This document shows positions 7,962 to 19,217 of a stretch of 64,000 nucleotides of DNA, piece by piece (positions within the stretch are counted from its first letter, which is position 1; each line of letters opens with the position of its first letter). This DNA is from Durusdinium trenchii. Its lineage: Eukaryota > Sar > Dinophyceae > Suessiales > Symbiodiniaceae. The position numbers were made by a program, and so were the translations under genes. The notes under the pieces are model-generated. The model made no database searches and was not told the origin of the DNA. It worked only from the letters and a program-made list of their open reading frames with translations. The stretch lies in NCBI GenBank assembly GCA_963970005.1, contig CAXAMN010022684.1, positions 674,897-738,896 of the forward strand, in the 5' to 3' direction.

Positions 7962-10885
7962 ATGAGGAGCTTGGATCCAGGGCTAGAGGCGGCAAGGGAT
8001 GGGAACCTGAAGGAACTGCAGCTTGCCACGGGCATATCACGGAACAGCAGGACAATTTTTGGTATTGTTAGATTTTGTTAGATGAAGGCTGTTGTTCGGC
8101 CAGTTTGGACGTTCTTGATGACTCAATCCAAGGCAGCGCCTGGTGGAGAGTCGTTGGGATCCATTGATTGCATCGGATCACCATGGAAATAAAGCACTGC
8201 ATTGGGCAGCTGGCAACGGACACCTGGAGAGACTTGGCCTTTTTTGAGCAAGACTCAAGACATTGGCGCAAGATCGACGGACCTTCCAAGCGATTGCAAG
8301 CCGATCAGTCCAGAACGGTACCCGGCAGTTTGTTTGAAAAGCTCCTTCTCCATGACGTTGGCATTGGCACCTTTTGGCAGAAACAACCTAATAGCGTCCT
8401 TGCTCCTAGTAGCGATGCCAGGAGCCCGTTGGTAGCGTCCTTGCTCCTAGTAGCGATGCCAGGAGGCCCGTTCTTAGCGTCCTTGCTCTTAGTAGCGATG
8501 CCAGGAGGCCCGTTCTTAGCGTCCTTGCTCCTAGTAGCGATGCCAGGAGCCCGTTGGTAGCGTCCTTGCTCCTAGTAGCGATGCCAGGAGCCCGTTGGTA
8601 GCGTCCTTGCTCTTAGTAGCGATGCCAGGAGGCCCGTTCGTAGCGTCCTTGCTCCTAGTAGCGATGCCAGGAGCCCGTTGGTAGCGTCCTTGCTCCTAGT
8701 AGCGATGCCAGGCGCCCGTTGGTAGCGTCCTTGCTCTTAGTAGCGATGCCAGGAGGCCCGTTCGTAGCGTCCTTGCTCCTAGTAGTAAGGCCAGGAGCCC
8801 CTAGTAGTAGCTTCTTTGTGGCATGCTTGAGGATTTGCCGCTACTTGGTGCAAATGCGAATGGATCCGAAGGCGCCCTCAGAAAAGCATCAGAATCGCTG
8901 CGCTCTACATTGGGCAGCACGGAATGGACAGGCCCGCTTGAAAGAACAGTTGAATATAGTCGAATAGTGCTTTGGATCTTCAAGTGCTGTGGTCGAGCAG
9001 TTTGCTTCTGCTATCTTCAGCTTATACCGTAGTTATAGTTATGTTTTGTTTGCCCAGTGGCATCCCGTTGGGATTGGGTCAGACCTCCGTGTGTGCCTAC
9101 TTGCTGGATCTCATGGGTTTTGTGGACGTGGAGACCGATGGCAAAGACACACCGCTGATGCTCGCAGCCTGGCAGGGCCACCTGGAGACCTGCCGTTTTT
9201 TGGCCACGCAACGAGCAGAGCCTCGCTGCGTCGAGTCGATCGTGGAATCGATGTGGAATCGACGTGATCGGCCGATGCGCAACAACAACAACAACAAAGT
9301 CTATATAGTTCTTAGTTTTTTAATGTTTACAGTAATATTATATATATATTGCTCGCTCATGTCGCTTATATATTATATATACAGAATATACAATATATAT
9401 ATATATATGGTGTGTGTGTGTTTGACCATTTGTGACCTGAGGATCTGAATCATTTAAACTCTTGGGGGTGCAATGCAATGTGACCTTGACAGCACAAGCA
9501 GTTGTGAAGCTTGCCATGAGAGATGGCATGGTTTGGTCGTTTCGTTATTTTCTCATCACACGAGAGATGGCATGACATGGTTCAGCATGATTGGCCCATA
9601 CAGATTGGACATCGTGGACATGGACTGAGGCACAAAGCTGCCAGGATGGACGGCGAACACTCAAGCCTACAAATGCTAGACTTTCTGTTGCCACTTGGAC
9701 CAACTACGGCAACTTGTGATAGACAGTTTGTCAGCGACCTGCAAGCAAGCAACTGTCAACAACTTAGGATTTTGGTCTTTTGCAAATTAGGTTGGAGGCC
9801 GTCGCTTCTAGGTTGAAGGCCATCGCTGTCAGGTTGGAGGCCATCGCTTCTAGGTTGCTTCCAGGTTGGAGGCCATCGCTATTAGTTGGAGGCCATTGCT
9901 GAGGGATGTCGAAGGTCCAAATGCTAAATCGGTGACTTTATCGACAAGTCTTTTGTGCTTAAGGTCGAATGATGTGAAGGCCAGCCTTGCCAATTGCAAT
10001 GGGCACAACGCCCTCCATAAGGCATGGGGCATGCACGCTGAGGTAAGGCAATTTCATTTGTGATTCGTCCACCTGCACCTGGGACGCGTGATTCCAATCT
10101 CTACCAGCCCTTTTCGATGAGGCTCAATTGTCTTTCAACTTCGGCACCATATTGCAATGTTATTACTGTCCAATAAATCCTACGTAGTAGCTCCGGGCAT
10201 CACTAGGAACAAGGACGCTACGAACGGAACACAGGGCATCGCCACGAACGGAGCAAGAAGCACTGTGTTGTCCATTTGTCAAACGAACCATCCAGCGGAT
10301 CATCCTATACTATGGGCTCCTGGCATCGCTACTATAGGAACAAGGACGCTACGAACGGGGCTCCTGGCCTTACTACTAGGAGCAAGGACGCTGCGAACGG
10401 GGCTCCTGGCCTTACTACTAGGAGCAAGGACGCTACGAACGGGGCTCCTGGCCTTACTACTAGGAGCAAGGACGCTACGAACTGGGCTCCTGGCCTTACT
10501 ACTAGGAGCAAGGACGCTACTCCTGGCATCGCTACTAGGAGCAAGGACGCTACTAGGGGCTCCTGGCCTTACTACTAGGAGCGAGGACGCTACTAGAGGC
10601 TCCTGGCATCGCTACTAGGAGCAAGGACGCTATTAGGGGCTCCTGGCATCGATACTAGGAGCAAGGACGCTACTAGGGGCCTGGCATCGCTACTAGGAGC
10701 AAGGGCATCGCTACGAACGGGGCTCCTCATCCGATCGGAGGCCGCCAGCTTTGGCTCCGTGGAGGCCTGTCGCTTCCTCTTGCTTCATGGCCTCGACACA
10801 CGGCAGGCCATGGCGCCGGACCGAGAGCGGAACACTCCAAGCACCGAGACTGCAATCCAAACGAGTCGTTGGAGACAGGCCCAAG
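7962..10885 (+). CDS. Ankyrin-repeat protein gene
   Basis: Exons solved by homology and phase: 7962-8017, 8133-8228, 8832-8931, 9083-9202, 9980-10042 (possibly from 9964) and 10741 to about 10885. They read LEAARDGNLKELQRLVESRW, then DHHGNKALHWAAGNGHLEIC, CALHWAARNGQ, GKDTPLMLAAWQGHLETCRF, LANCNGHNALHKAWGMHAE and AASFGSVEACRFLLLHG. These are successive ankyrin repeats with the usual TPLH-like and AA.GH motifs. Ankyrin repeats mediate protein-protein contacts, and no catalytic domain is visible. The ATG at 7962 is the first after an in-frame TGA, with a possible trans-splice acceptor TTGACAG just upstream. Predicted donors are GC (8018, 8932, 9203), GA (8229) and GT (10043). The stretch 9203-9963 should hide at least one more repeat exon. 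The LHKAW repeat lacks one alanine. The 3' end is unresolved. Confidence 0.8.
8393..8815 (+). repeat. Family A minisatellite array inside an ankyrin-gene intron
   Basis: About ten 41-42-bp units, consensus GTAGCGTCCTTGCTCCTAGT followed by AGCGATGCCAGGAGCCCGTT. The array lies wholly within the 603-base intron 8229-8831. Each unit carries GCTCCT...AGGAGC, a potential 6-bp stem with a 12-base loop. Confidence 0.95.
9278..9425. repeat. AAC and AT/TG microsatellites
   Basis: CAACAACAACAACAACAA, then TATA-rich runs at 9340-9408 and GTGTGTGTGTG. Intronic to the ankyrin gene. Confidence 0.9.
9788..9897 (+). repeat. Family B repeats in ankyrin-gene intron
   Basis: Five diverged copies of GGTTGGAGGCCATCGCTTCTA, upstream of the ankyrin exon starting at 9964 or 9980. 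Confidence 0.9.
10195..10730 (-). repeat. Family A array, inverted relative to 8.4 kb, inside an ankyrin-gene intron
   Basis: About a dozen units of GGGGCTCCTGGCCTTACTAC followed by TAGGAGCAAGGACGCTACGA. It fills most of the 698-base intron 10043-10740 and ends about 15 bases before the acceptor CGGAG at 10740. This is the reverse complement of the 8393-8815 array, so transcripts of the two introns could pair over hundreds of bases. Confidence 0.95.
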
Positions 10886-10899
10886 TTACCCAAGTTGTG

Positions 10900-11450
10900 A
10901 AGTGGATCCTTTTCTCAAAACATGACTCACTGCAAGCATCTGCAAGCCTTCTGTTTTTTTAAAGAAGGCCCTTTGAAGTGTTGTTTTTATTCTGCACGTC
11001 ATGTGCAGAAGAATAAGATGCACATTGTAAATTGATCAGCTGTCCCCCCATGGGGGCTCCTTCACCAAATCCTTGTGCTTCGCAACGCAAGAGGAACATG
11101 CAGGTGCAAGATCGCCAGCTTATACCAACTTACTTCAAACCAAAACGCACACACAAATACACAAACACACACATACCTACAGACTCCACTGGCATGGAAA
11201 TTTCGATGCCGTTCAGGAAAAACCAGGTGTTGAAGAAGTGCTGCGACATTTTTGGAGTTGCAGCCTGTTTGCCCGCGTTTGCGGGCATGTTTGCCCATGT
11301 CAGCGTGCGGTGTGTTTTTGTGAAGCTTGCTAAAGGCCAGTCGCGGCGTGTTTCTGGGAATGCAGCGTGTTTCTTCAATTGCTACAACAATAGTCTTAAA
11401 GACGGCAGAAACAAACGCCAGATTCTCTAGGTACCTGTGCTCAAACAGCT
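10900..11450. other. Spacer or intron without convincing coding
   Basis: Overlapping open frames occur on both strands, with a CA-rich tract at 11146-11180. None gives a convincing protein. It may contain the 3' part of the ankyrin transcript. Confidence 0.4.
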
Positions 11451-11498
11451 TGGCCTCGTCGTTCACAGCTTTGAGCTGAGGCAGCTTGGCCTTTGCAG

Positions 11499-11608
11499 CC
11501 GGATATCATCGCTTGGCGGGGGAGTTAAGACACACCGAGGACTGGAAGACATGGTGGGCGACCGACCGGCCGACACATTCCAACAGGAAGCGGCAGGATG
11601 CGCACTGA
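11499..11608 (+). CDS. Weak candidate terminal exon
   Basis: After TTTGCAG the frame reads GYHRLAGELRHTEDWKTWWA and ends at TGA 11606-11608. It could be the last exon of the ankyrin gene, but its phase does not fit the proposed upstream donor, so one more exon would be needed. Confidence 0.25.
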
Positions 11609-11915
11609 TGTGTCCAAGAACAACTTCGTGCGACAGAACCCACTAGTTTTTTTCTTTTTTAGTCCGCTCCTACTTAACTATTTAAGTAGAAGTAGAGACC
11701 ACCTAAGGGATTAAGCTTCCGTTCGCTCCTAGCTACTACGTAGGATGCTGTTCAATCACTTCAAAGGTTGGCTGTTCGCCAAAAGCCCGGGAATTCAAGC
11801 AGCTCCCGATGAGGAAATCCTGCGTCGCCTGTATCATGTATCATAGGAAATCCGCGTCAAAAGGAATCTTCGTGTTGCAGGATTAAACTCTTAAACCATC
11901 TAAACCATGTTGCAG

Positions 11916-13656
11916 TGGGACTGGCGATGCGAAACTCTCATGCAACCTCCGGCCCTTGTATCAGGACGTTCTATGGCTAACACCTGCCATCTACAGAGCG
12001 CCAGAAACACCAGGAAGAGAGGAAGTTCCAGAAGATTCCGCAAAGATTTAGTGATACTAGGTGAATGCGAAGATGTGCGAGACCTTTGCCTGTCCTACCA
12101 AGCGACAAGGCCTGGTCCAAAATTTGTCAGGTTCACTCTGCCCTGTCGCACTGGATTTGTTGAACGCCTTTTAATTGTCCAAATTTGTTTATTGTGCTGT
12201 TACAGATTTTGTGTTGGGATGACAGCTTTTGCCATCCCTAGAGCCTGCTTGGTGCCAAGGAGGCGCGGCTCAGCATGCGGGCAACAATGCAACAACACCG
12301 ACAACACCGCAGTGCAGACTTGGTTCATCTTGGTTCCTTCATCGAGCAGACATAAGCAGAACTGGATAGACCAGGTGCATTGGAGAGGAAGGGCCTCCAG
12401 CGTGTTGATGCGAGGATTGCTGACGCATTTTGCAGATGTTCACAGCACCAATCAATACTGACCACCAATGAACGCCATATTGTTACTGTTAGGTCCATCA
12501 TTGAAGTGCCTACTGAGCCTACTGTTCTCATGCCACTCACATAGACATCGCCACATAAGTCTTACATGATCTTACATGCAACCATCGCACTGAGTTGCGT
12601 TTTGGACACCTGACAGTCCATTTGATCATGCCTGTGCTGCTTGCTGCAGCATTTTGGCAAGACGAAAGTGGCGAACTGGGGACCTCGAAAGACTGCTCGA
12701 AAGACCGGAAAGACTGCAGATGGCTGTTTGTGACCTCGAGCGTGGCCATGGCATCTCCAGAGAGCAGATCCGCTTGGGATTCATTAGGACCCTTGATCAA
12801 GAAGACTTTGGAAAGGCCTCAGGTTCCCACGTGCATTTGCAAAGTCATTTCAAACGAAAACCCTTGCTAGAGCATAGCAGTAAGGACAGTAAGGGGTACC
12901 AAAGAAAGTGCTTTGGTCGAAAAGACGACAGATCAATAGAGAGCAGAGCCGCCTGTGCGTTTCATCAGCGAAGCAAACGGGTGGGTGCTTCGCCGCAATG
13001 ACAGTTCTTGAGATTTAGAGTTCATATGAACTCAACTCCGAGAGAATACTCAACTCCGGTTTGTGTCACTCAGAGAGGTTTAAACTAAACTTCTTTGGAT
13101 GTATTGAAGACATGTAAACCAAACAGTGGCCAGTCACTGGATTGCGCATGCCAAGGAAGGTCTACGGCATTGTTTCCACACAAGTCACCGTCACCGCACT
13201 AGTGGCGGCATTGGCGTGTGGGCCGTTGCAAAGTCCGATGATCACCTTCGCAATGTGTCATGTCACAATAGCATCCAGGGGGCTGTAGGTGACTAGCGGC
13301 CATTACAGCTCACTCCAAATGCGGAAGAACTAAGCAAGAATTGGGCAGCAAGACATTTGGGCAACATGTGACAGCTGCTTCAGGAACTGGCCAAATTGTT
13401 TCCATTGGGGATCGCTTTTGGCCAATGGCTTAGCCTTGTTTCTTTGCCACACAGGCGGCTTGGCTGGTTTGAAGAATGTTGCATTTCACACAGTGGGATG
13501 TCAGAACAACATTCCATGCAATTTCTAGGTTTTGCCGCCGTCACTTTCAATTCCACACACCAGGCCACAAGAGATCCAAGGAAAGCTGAAGAAAGCCCTT
13601 GAAGTGAATCTGGAGGATAGTGCTGTGGGAGTTGTGGTCGTCACCGGGCAGCTGAG
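11916..13656 (+). CDS. Candidate multi-exon gene, unrecognised
   Basis: Several protein-like blocks occur in order. 11916-12051 (after GTTGCAG) reads LRPLYQDVLWLTPAIYRAPE. 12242-12350 (after CCCTAG) reads SLLGAKEARLSMRATMQQHR. 12375-12433 reads ALERKGLQRVDARIADAFCR. 12660-12826 reads RLLERPERLQMAVCDLERGH and ends at CAG/GTTCCC. 12893-13018 reads VPKKVLWSKRRQINREQSRL and reaches a stop. 13564-13656, bounded by ACACCAG and GTAAG, reads KLKKALEVNLED then SAVGVVVVTGQL. The last piece resembles the start of an enoyl-CoA hydratase fold (D..V.VVVVTG), but no oxyanion-hole exon follows, so I do not assign it. These blocks may represent more than one gene; some may be upstream exons of the TMBIM gene. 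Confidence 0.33.
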
Positions 13657-13933
13657 GTAAGAATCACTACCCAGTGAATTTCTACGGCTTGTGTGTTCTC
13701 ACTGCAGCCATTGCCACTTGAGCTTAGAGTGTCAGGAGGTGTCAGGGCGTTCAACGGTTTCACATGCGCTGCGGAAGACTCTTACTGGACTTGACATCGG
13801 GTCTGCCCCACTTCTATTTGAGAGCGGCTTCTGTACCTTTCACCATACGCTTAAGCACTGGCTTCAGGCCAGTGGAACCAGCGGACTTGGAGTGCCGCAA
13901 AGCTTCCCATGAAACCAGTCAGATTCCAACTCC

Positions 13934-14062
13934 TTCGTTCCTAGTAGCATCCACTTGTTCCTAGTAGCTATATATTTGCTCCTAGTAGTAATGCCCTTTG
14001 TTACTAGTAGCGATGCCCTTGCTCGTAGTAGCTTCTTGTTACTAGTAGTAAGGTCAGGAGCC
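13934..14062 (+). repeat. Mixed family A/C repeats
   Basis: Words TTCCTAGTAGC, TTGCTCCTAGTAGTAATGCC, TTGTTACTAGTAGCGATGCC and CTTCTTGTTACTAGTAGTAAGG follow each other. Families A and C share the CTAGTAG junction here. Confidence 0.9.
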
Positions 14063-14338
14063 ACCAGCAGCGTCCGTGCCACAAGGAAACGAAGCCCATT
14101 GCCACCAGTGGCTTCATGCTAGGTAAGCATTCTGTGCTTGCGGCATGTTGAGCTGCCTTCCCACCCGGTGTTTTGCCCTCGGGACTTCTAGGTCTCACAT
14201 GATTTCTATGAAACCCAATTCTCGTCCAGGGCAAGAAATGGCAGACAGCTCACAAAGATGTTTGTTTAAGGTACGGGAAACTCATGCTTCTTAATCTTAT
14301 GCTTCGAAGGCTTTACACTTTACACATCAGAATTGAAG

Positions 14339-16529
14339 TTTCATTTGCTTTGGAGCCGAGGCTCTCGATGTGGGCATTCTAAGCGCCATGATCTCTGCTG
14401 CTGGGTTGGGCGCACTACTGGTGCAGGTTTGGAATCAATTCTGTCACACGATTTTGTTGACCCGTTTCTTACCCCCTTTCATCCCCTTGCATCCCTTTGC
14501 ATCGTTTGCCGCAGCGGGCTTTTTGAATGCTTTTTGGCTTTGGGATTTCGACTGTCGCAAATGCCTAACTTCTGCCGGTGAAGTCTCAGCCGCCCTCGGC
14601 CCGTTGGATTCGCACTGCATGCGAACAGTGGCATGCCCAGGCTGCCGTCCTCACCGCGCTCCTGGTGCTTGGGCTCACCATTTACACCTTCCGACGCTCG
14701 GCGGCAGGGAGGGCCCAGCGGCTCGGCCAAACGCAAAGGATGTCGACATCCCTATCCAACACCGATTTCAACCTTCGACTTCCTGATGGTTCATTGCAGT
14801 TTCTGACACATGTGAGTCACATGTGCATTTCTCTGTGCAATTTTCTCCTCGCGTGTTGCTGCATAGTCTCATCATGTCTCATCCTTAGGGCATGCACGAG
14901 TTTTGAAATGGAAGTTGGGCCAGGGAGTCATGGATGTTCCTGCATGTTTGTTGGTGCCTTCGCCAAACTTGTTCAGTTCTTCTCCGGTTCTTCCGCATCG
15001 CTCTTGTACTTCACTGAGTGTTTAGCTAAACAGGGAGTTCTTAGCAGCTTTAGGCAGCTAAGAAACTAGCAGCACTAGCGAAGCCTTTGTTGATTAGAAA
15101 CCGTGAAGCAGCTATATAGATCTCGCCTTTGTTGATATCAATTGAGATTGCATCTAATCTTTTAAGCCAAGCAATAGCGTGCTCTTTCTGTAGTATCCAG
15201 GGTAAACTCCGTACACGGTACAGTAAGAGAAAGAACATACAACTCTCTCCAAAGAAATGACCCAGACTCTTATTCCTTTGAGTTTTCTTTGTCTTTTCTC
15301 GTTCACTGAAGTGTCTCATTGTCGACATCTATCGCCGCATGTGATTTCCGAGGCTCCAAGAGGGACTTTTCCCTGCTAGGCGCAGCGCTGTGGCAAGCGA
15401 GTTTTGGCCTTTTTGGCTTTGGACTGCTCTGCACCATCTTCCCATCTTTGAACACGAGCTTCATGGGATTCGCGGTCGCACGGCGTGCACGGAAGTCTCA
15501 ATTCCTGCAGGGTGGCAGACCTGGCTCAGATACAGACATCCCATGAGAGAGACCAATTATAGGCCTTCAACATACTAGCATTCTTGCTAAAAGTAGCGAT
15601 GCCCTTGTTACTAGTAGGGAATGGCCTCCAACCTACTAGCGTCCTTGCATACTGTCCACGACGAAGCCACGACGTTTCCGGGCATTGCCAAAGTGTTTTG
15701 TGTGTGAGGAAAGAACACCTTGAGAACCTGCAAGGGGGACCACGCAGCAATAATACTCTAGATGAAACTTAGATAGAAGCAATGAACATATTGAACACCC
15801 AGTTGAACACCCATATGGTCATAGGGCACGTCTCAGTTTGGCAAACAGTATGGAATATTATGGAATGATTGAGGCTTTTTATGAGGTATTTTCTACATGT
15901 TTGCAGTGAAGGGGTCGCATGGTCATGACGTGCACAAATCTCGTTGAGGTCTCCTTTCTAGGCGCTGGGGTCTTCTGTTGTTACCTGGTCTTTGATACCT
16001 GGCGCATTGCCCATGAGCTTGAAGTGGATGACTTCATCGAGGGCGCCATCCAGCTGTACATGGACATTGCTTCTTTGCAGCAAGTTCATGTGATGTCATG
16101 CTGCTGTCATAGCTATGAGAACTGACAATCTTGCAATTTTCACACTGATTTGTTAAACCACTGTAGTCATGAGGTATAGTTCAACCTACCTACTTGCCTG
16201 TAGCCTCTCAAAACTTCAGGTCGCATGTTTGTAGCCTCTGAGTCGCCCATACTGAGTCGCAATTCTAATAGACCAAGTTCTGAAATCCTTGTGGCCGACT
16301 TGTCAAGATACCGCGCGTTGGCCGACTTGATGTCACGGGTGCCATGTAGGTCTGTAGGTGTACGCAGCACCCAACGCCACTTTGAAACTCTTTGTGCGTC
16401 CATCAATATCATCAATTAATCAGCTTTGCAAGGGTCGAGAGTAACAAAACCAAGTTCACCAAGGTGAACATGTTCGTCTACCTCTTGGATCTTCTGATGC
16501 AGCTGAGCAAGGATCGCCGTGATGGCTAA
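14339..16529 (+). CDS. Bax inhibitor-1 / TMBIM family membrane protein (C-terminal exons)
   Basis: Five exons join in phase: 14339-14426, 14629-14692, 15353-15474, 15949-16068 and 16464-16529. They read EALDVGILSAMISAAGLGAL, AVLTALLVLGLTIYTF, then SKRDFSLLGAALWQASFGLF, FLGAGVFCCYLVFDTWRIAH, DDFIEGAIQLYMDI and VNMFVYLLDLLMQLSKDRRD before TAA. The TxYTFxSKxDFSxxGA block, the YLVFDT motif and the ...AIxLYxDIxNxFxxLL ending are hallmarks of the BI-1/TMBIM family: multi-spanning ER or Golgi proteins that affect calcium leak and cell-death or stress responses. About 145 C-terminal residues are covered; the N-terminal membrane segments were not located and should lie before 14339. Predicted donors are GT (14427), GA (14693), GT (15475) and GC (16069). 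A new coding block begins about 160 bases after the stop. Confidence 0.85.
15588..15650. repeat. Mixed family C/B repeat in TMBIM intron
   Basis: AGTAGCGATGCCCTTGTTACTAGTAGG adjoining AATGGCCTCCAACCTACTAGC, within intron 15475-15948. Confidence 0.8.
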
Positions 16530-16689
16530 GCGGCTAAGCATGTGTGAGTCGCTTTGTTTCCTGTAATTCACCAGCGGGTTCTTCACAGAAGCACTGGGCA
16601 GAGTGGGAAGGAGTCTGGGGACGTTCTGATATCACATCAACTTTTACATGCAACAAGTTGCACTGCCCAGTGTTTTCGAATAAATCGAG

Positions 16690-18651
16690 CAGCTGGACCA
16701 ATTCGCCGCGGACGTTTCATTGATTTTGAAGGATCACTTTGTCGTTGTGCCACGACGTGGGGATGCAGACATGTACAGGGCCGGTTCCCCGGCAAGACCT
16801 ACGGATCTTGAGGCTTTGAGTGTCGAAGTGCTTCAAGGATCCAACTTGAAGTATTCCACTGTCGGCAACAGTTATGTTCCAGGCTCCGATGAACAAAGCC
16901 TCAGGCATTTTTTTTTGTGCACATGGGAGCGGGACATTGACGTTCCAAGTCTCCCAGACAAATTCCTTCAGCCTCACCGGCTCACTGTCCACTTCCGACA
17001 AAAAAGACAGTGACCTCAGCGTCCGGATGGATGGATCCGCTGAAAAGCTTAAGGTATGGGTCAGTAGATCCATCCGGCTCGTGGCATGGACATTCAGAAA
17101 ATGGTTCAATCATGTTCAATCGGTTCAATCACGTTCCATCCGTATCATCCCAGTGCTGTTGATGGGCTTTTGTTTGCCCTAGTTACCCTAGTTTCCTTTG
17201 TGTCCTGTTTCTCGCTCAAGCATGGTTTGGTGGCTTTACATCGCCAAAGTGCAGAGATGTGCAGGGAATGCAGGGTGTGCCAGTCATGATGTCCAGTTCA
17301 GCTATGGGCATCTGTGGGGTTCGCTGACATCAGTTAGGTTTTGGCTTGCAACCAGAACGTGAAGAAACATATGAGTTTGTGATAAACTATAGGTCAGAAG
17401 TCAGAAAGGTGATCCATGATCATTTGTTAGAGCCTATGTTCTTTACAAGTCACTCAGCTTTGCAAGGTGCTGTGGCAATTCCGCTACTGCATGAAGCAAG
17501 AAGAATGGTGCAAGGGTGAGAGAAGATGAGAGCCCAGAGACGCTGCACTTTATTATATGACGTCGTTCGGCCCAGCCCTGCCAGACGGTTTCCTCCGCCA
17601 AAAGCTATGTTGTGTGTTGGTCTTAAGTCTGGCATCGTTGAAGTGCTGTTTGGCATTGCGCCTGGAAACAATGCTTTCAGATGGTGAAAGCTTTCAGAAG
17701 CCAGAGCAGGGGAAATGCCCTTGAGCCAGTTCTGTGAAGTGCACGGCTTAAAAAACTTGATCCCAGAGAGCTTGGGTGAACTTGGAGTGTTGCTTCTATC
17801 CGCGAGCTCCTCATTGTTGTGCTTTACTTGGAAGAACTGTAACAGTTTTTAACAATGAGTGGTTGGAAACATCTATTGCAACAAACTCCCTGTTTGCGGA
17901 TTCGATTGGGGTTCAGTTGTGCTGCCTAAATCACATATACGCGTTGATTAGATTTGGACATGTTTGCTATCACAAGTCTTCATTTTGGCATACTGTTGAC
18001 CTAGGAACTCGGCCGTCAAACACGTCCATTGGCATTGCCAAGTGCCTAATGCATGACAAACCTGCCGTCGCACGGTGCAGGTTGACATCATGCAACAATG
18101 TGTAAACTTGCAGCTGGAGACTGGGCAAAACCATCATGAGGCCAGATGGAATTGGAAGAGGAAGGGAATAGCCGGATTGACTAGTCGTTCTTGCAGTGGC
18201 TTGCAGTATAGTTGTTTTTCTCTTGGACTGCTTTGCGAACGTATGCCAACATCCAATAAGATCAAGGAGCTAATTAAAACATGTTGGCAACAGTCAAGAG
18301 AACATCTTCCAAATACCGAGTGAGCACATCGATGTACGTATGGTGTGGATATTGGATTGCTTGGTGCTGCCCTTTGTGTGAAGGTGGGAGATACTGATGC
18401 CTATCGAGAAGTCATCTCAGTGCCTTGGCACGGCCAATATGACCCGGAACAATCGATCTGGGAATGGGATGCTCATGGTGAACAAGGCCCCCACTCATGC
18501 TGTTTTCAGCACGTCACTTGACTCAGCAGCATGGAAATTCCATGCACACTCAGCAGTTGGATGTTGATTGCCAGCCATCTTCTGAGGATTTTGCGGAGGA
18601 ACTCTGGCAACTTGCTTGCACTGTTTGCATTGAAGCCCCAATTGTCCTCAG
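16690..18651 (+). CDS. Candidate exons, unknown N-terminal region (perhaps of the NACHT gene)
   Basis: Two phase-linked exon pairs. 16690-16850 reads QLDQFAADVSLILKDHFVVV and then LEALSVEVLQGSNL; its GT donor joins in phase 2, over a 79-base intron with a T-rich end, to 16930-17053, reading GTLTFQVSQTNSFSLTGSLS and DLSVRMDGSAEKLK before GTATGG. Then 18384-18477 reads VGDTDAYREVISVPWHGQYD and PEQSIWEWDAH, and 18510-18651 reads LDVDCQPSSEDFAEELWQLA and CTVCIEAPIVL before GTGCG. The last two would be split by only 32 bases. No known domain recognised. Position directly upstream of the Walker A exon suggests an N-terminal effector or linker region of the NLR-like protein; that is inference. Confidence 0.45.
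17060..18380. other. Intron or spacer, no convincing coding
   Basis: Only short open frames. A plus frame near 17770 reads ESLGELGVLLLSASSSLL and could be an exon, but boundaries are unclear. No repeats of families A-C were seen here. Confidence 0.35.
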
Positions 18652-18897
18652 GTGCGTTCCCAGTTAGTCACCTTAGTCAACTTGCTGAGAGGTACACTGT
18701 AGGTCGGAGGGTGATGGAGGGTGGCCACCGAAAAAGTTATGGGCTCGTCCCAAGCCACTGCAAGGCAAGGAATGCCTGCTTGGACTGCACTGGATGGAGA
18801 TGATATCCAGCAGGGGATGATTCACAGAGTGAACCGGGAAGATGAGCATGGACTTGTGACCTACGATTCTTGGCTGCCTAGGGTTGTTCCATGTCGT

Positions 18898-18992
18898 TCA
18901 TATCCATGCTGCCTCTCAAGTCTGGAGAGATTGGAGGCCATCGTTTCTAGGATGGCGGCCACATTGCTTCTAGGTTGGAGGCCATCGCTAGT
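18898..18992 (+). repeat. Family B repeats
   Basis: Three diverged units of TTGGAGGCCATCGCTAGTG type between coding-like blocks. Confidence 0.8.
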
Positions 18993-19197
18993 GGTTCATT
19001 TTCGTTCATATCAATCCATGCTTCCTTTTCTTTCCTCTCGAGATCTCTCGAGTTTGGAGAGGCATTGAGTTTTGGTTATCAATTAATCGGCCCTGCTTCC
19101 AGCAGTAGTGGCATGCAGCTCATGCGGGTCCTGCTTTTTTCCTGGTGTAGGACTTCCAGTACTCGAAGACTGTGACTGAGGTGGGGGTTGGTATCAC

Positions 19198-19217
19198 AGA
19201 GAGAGAGAGAGAGAGCG
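19198..19217. repeat. (GA)n microsatellite
   Basis: GAGAGAGAGAGAGAGAG run. Confidence 0.9.

Noticed and set aside
8393..10730. Regular repeats resembling a CRISPR array
   Set aside because: Units are contiguous 41-42-bp minisatellite copies without unique spacers and no cas genes occur; the context is a eukaryotic intron.
13564..13656. Enoyl-CoA hydratase (crotonase) assignment
   Set aside because: Only a D..V.VVVVTG-like strand matches; no following exon with the oxyanion-hole pattern was found.
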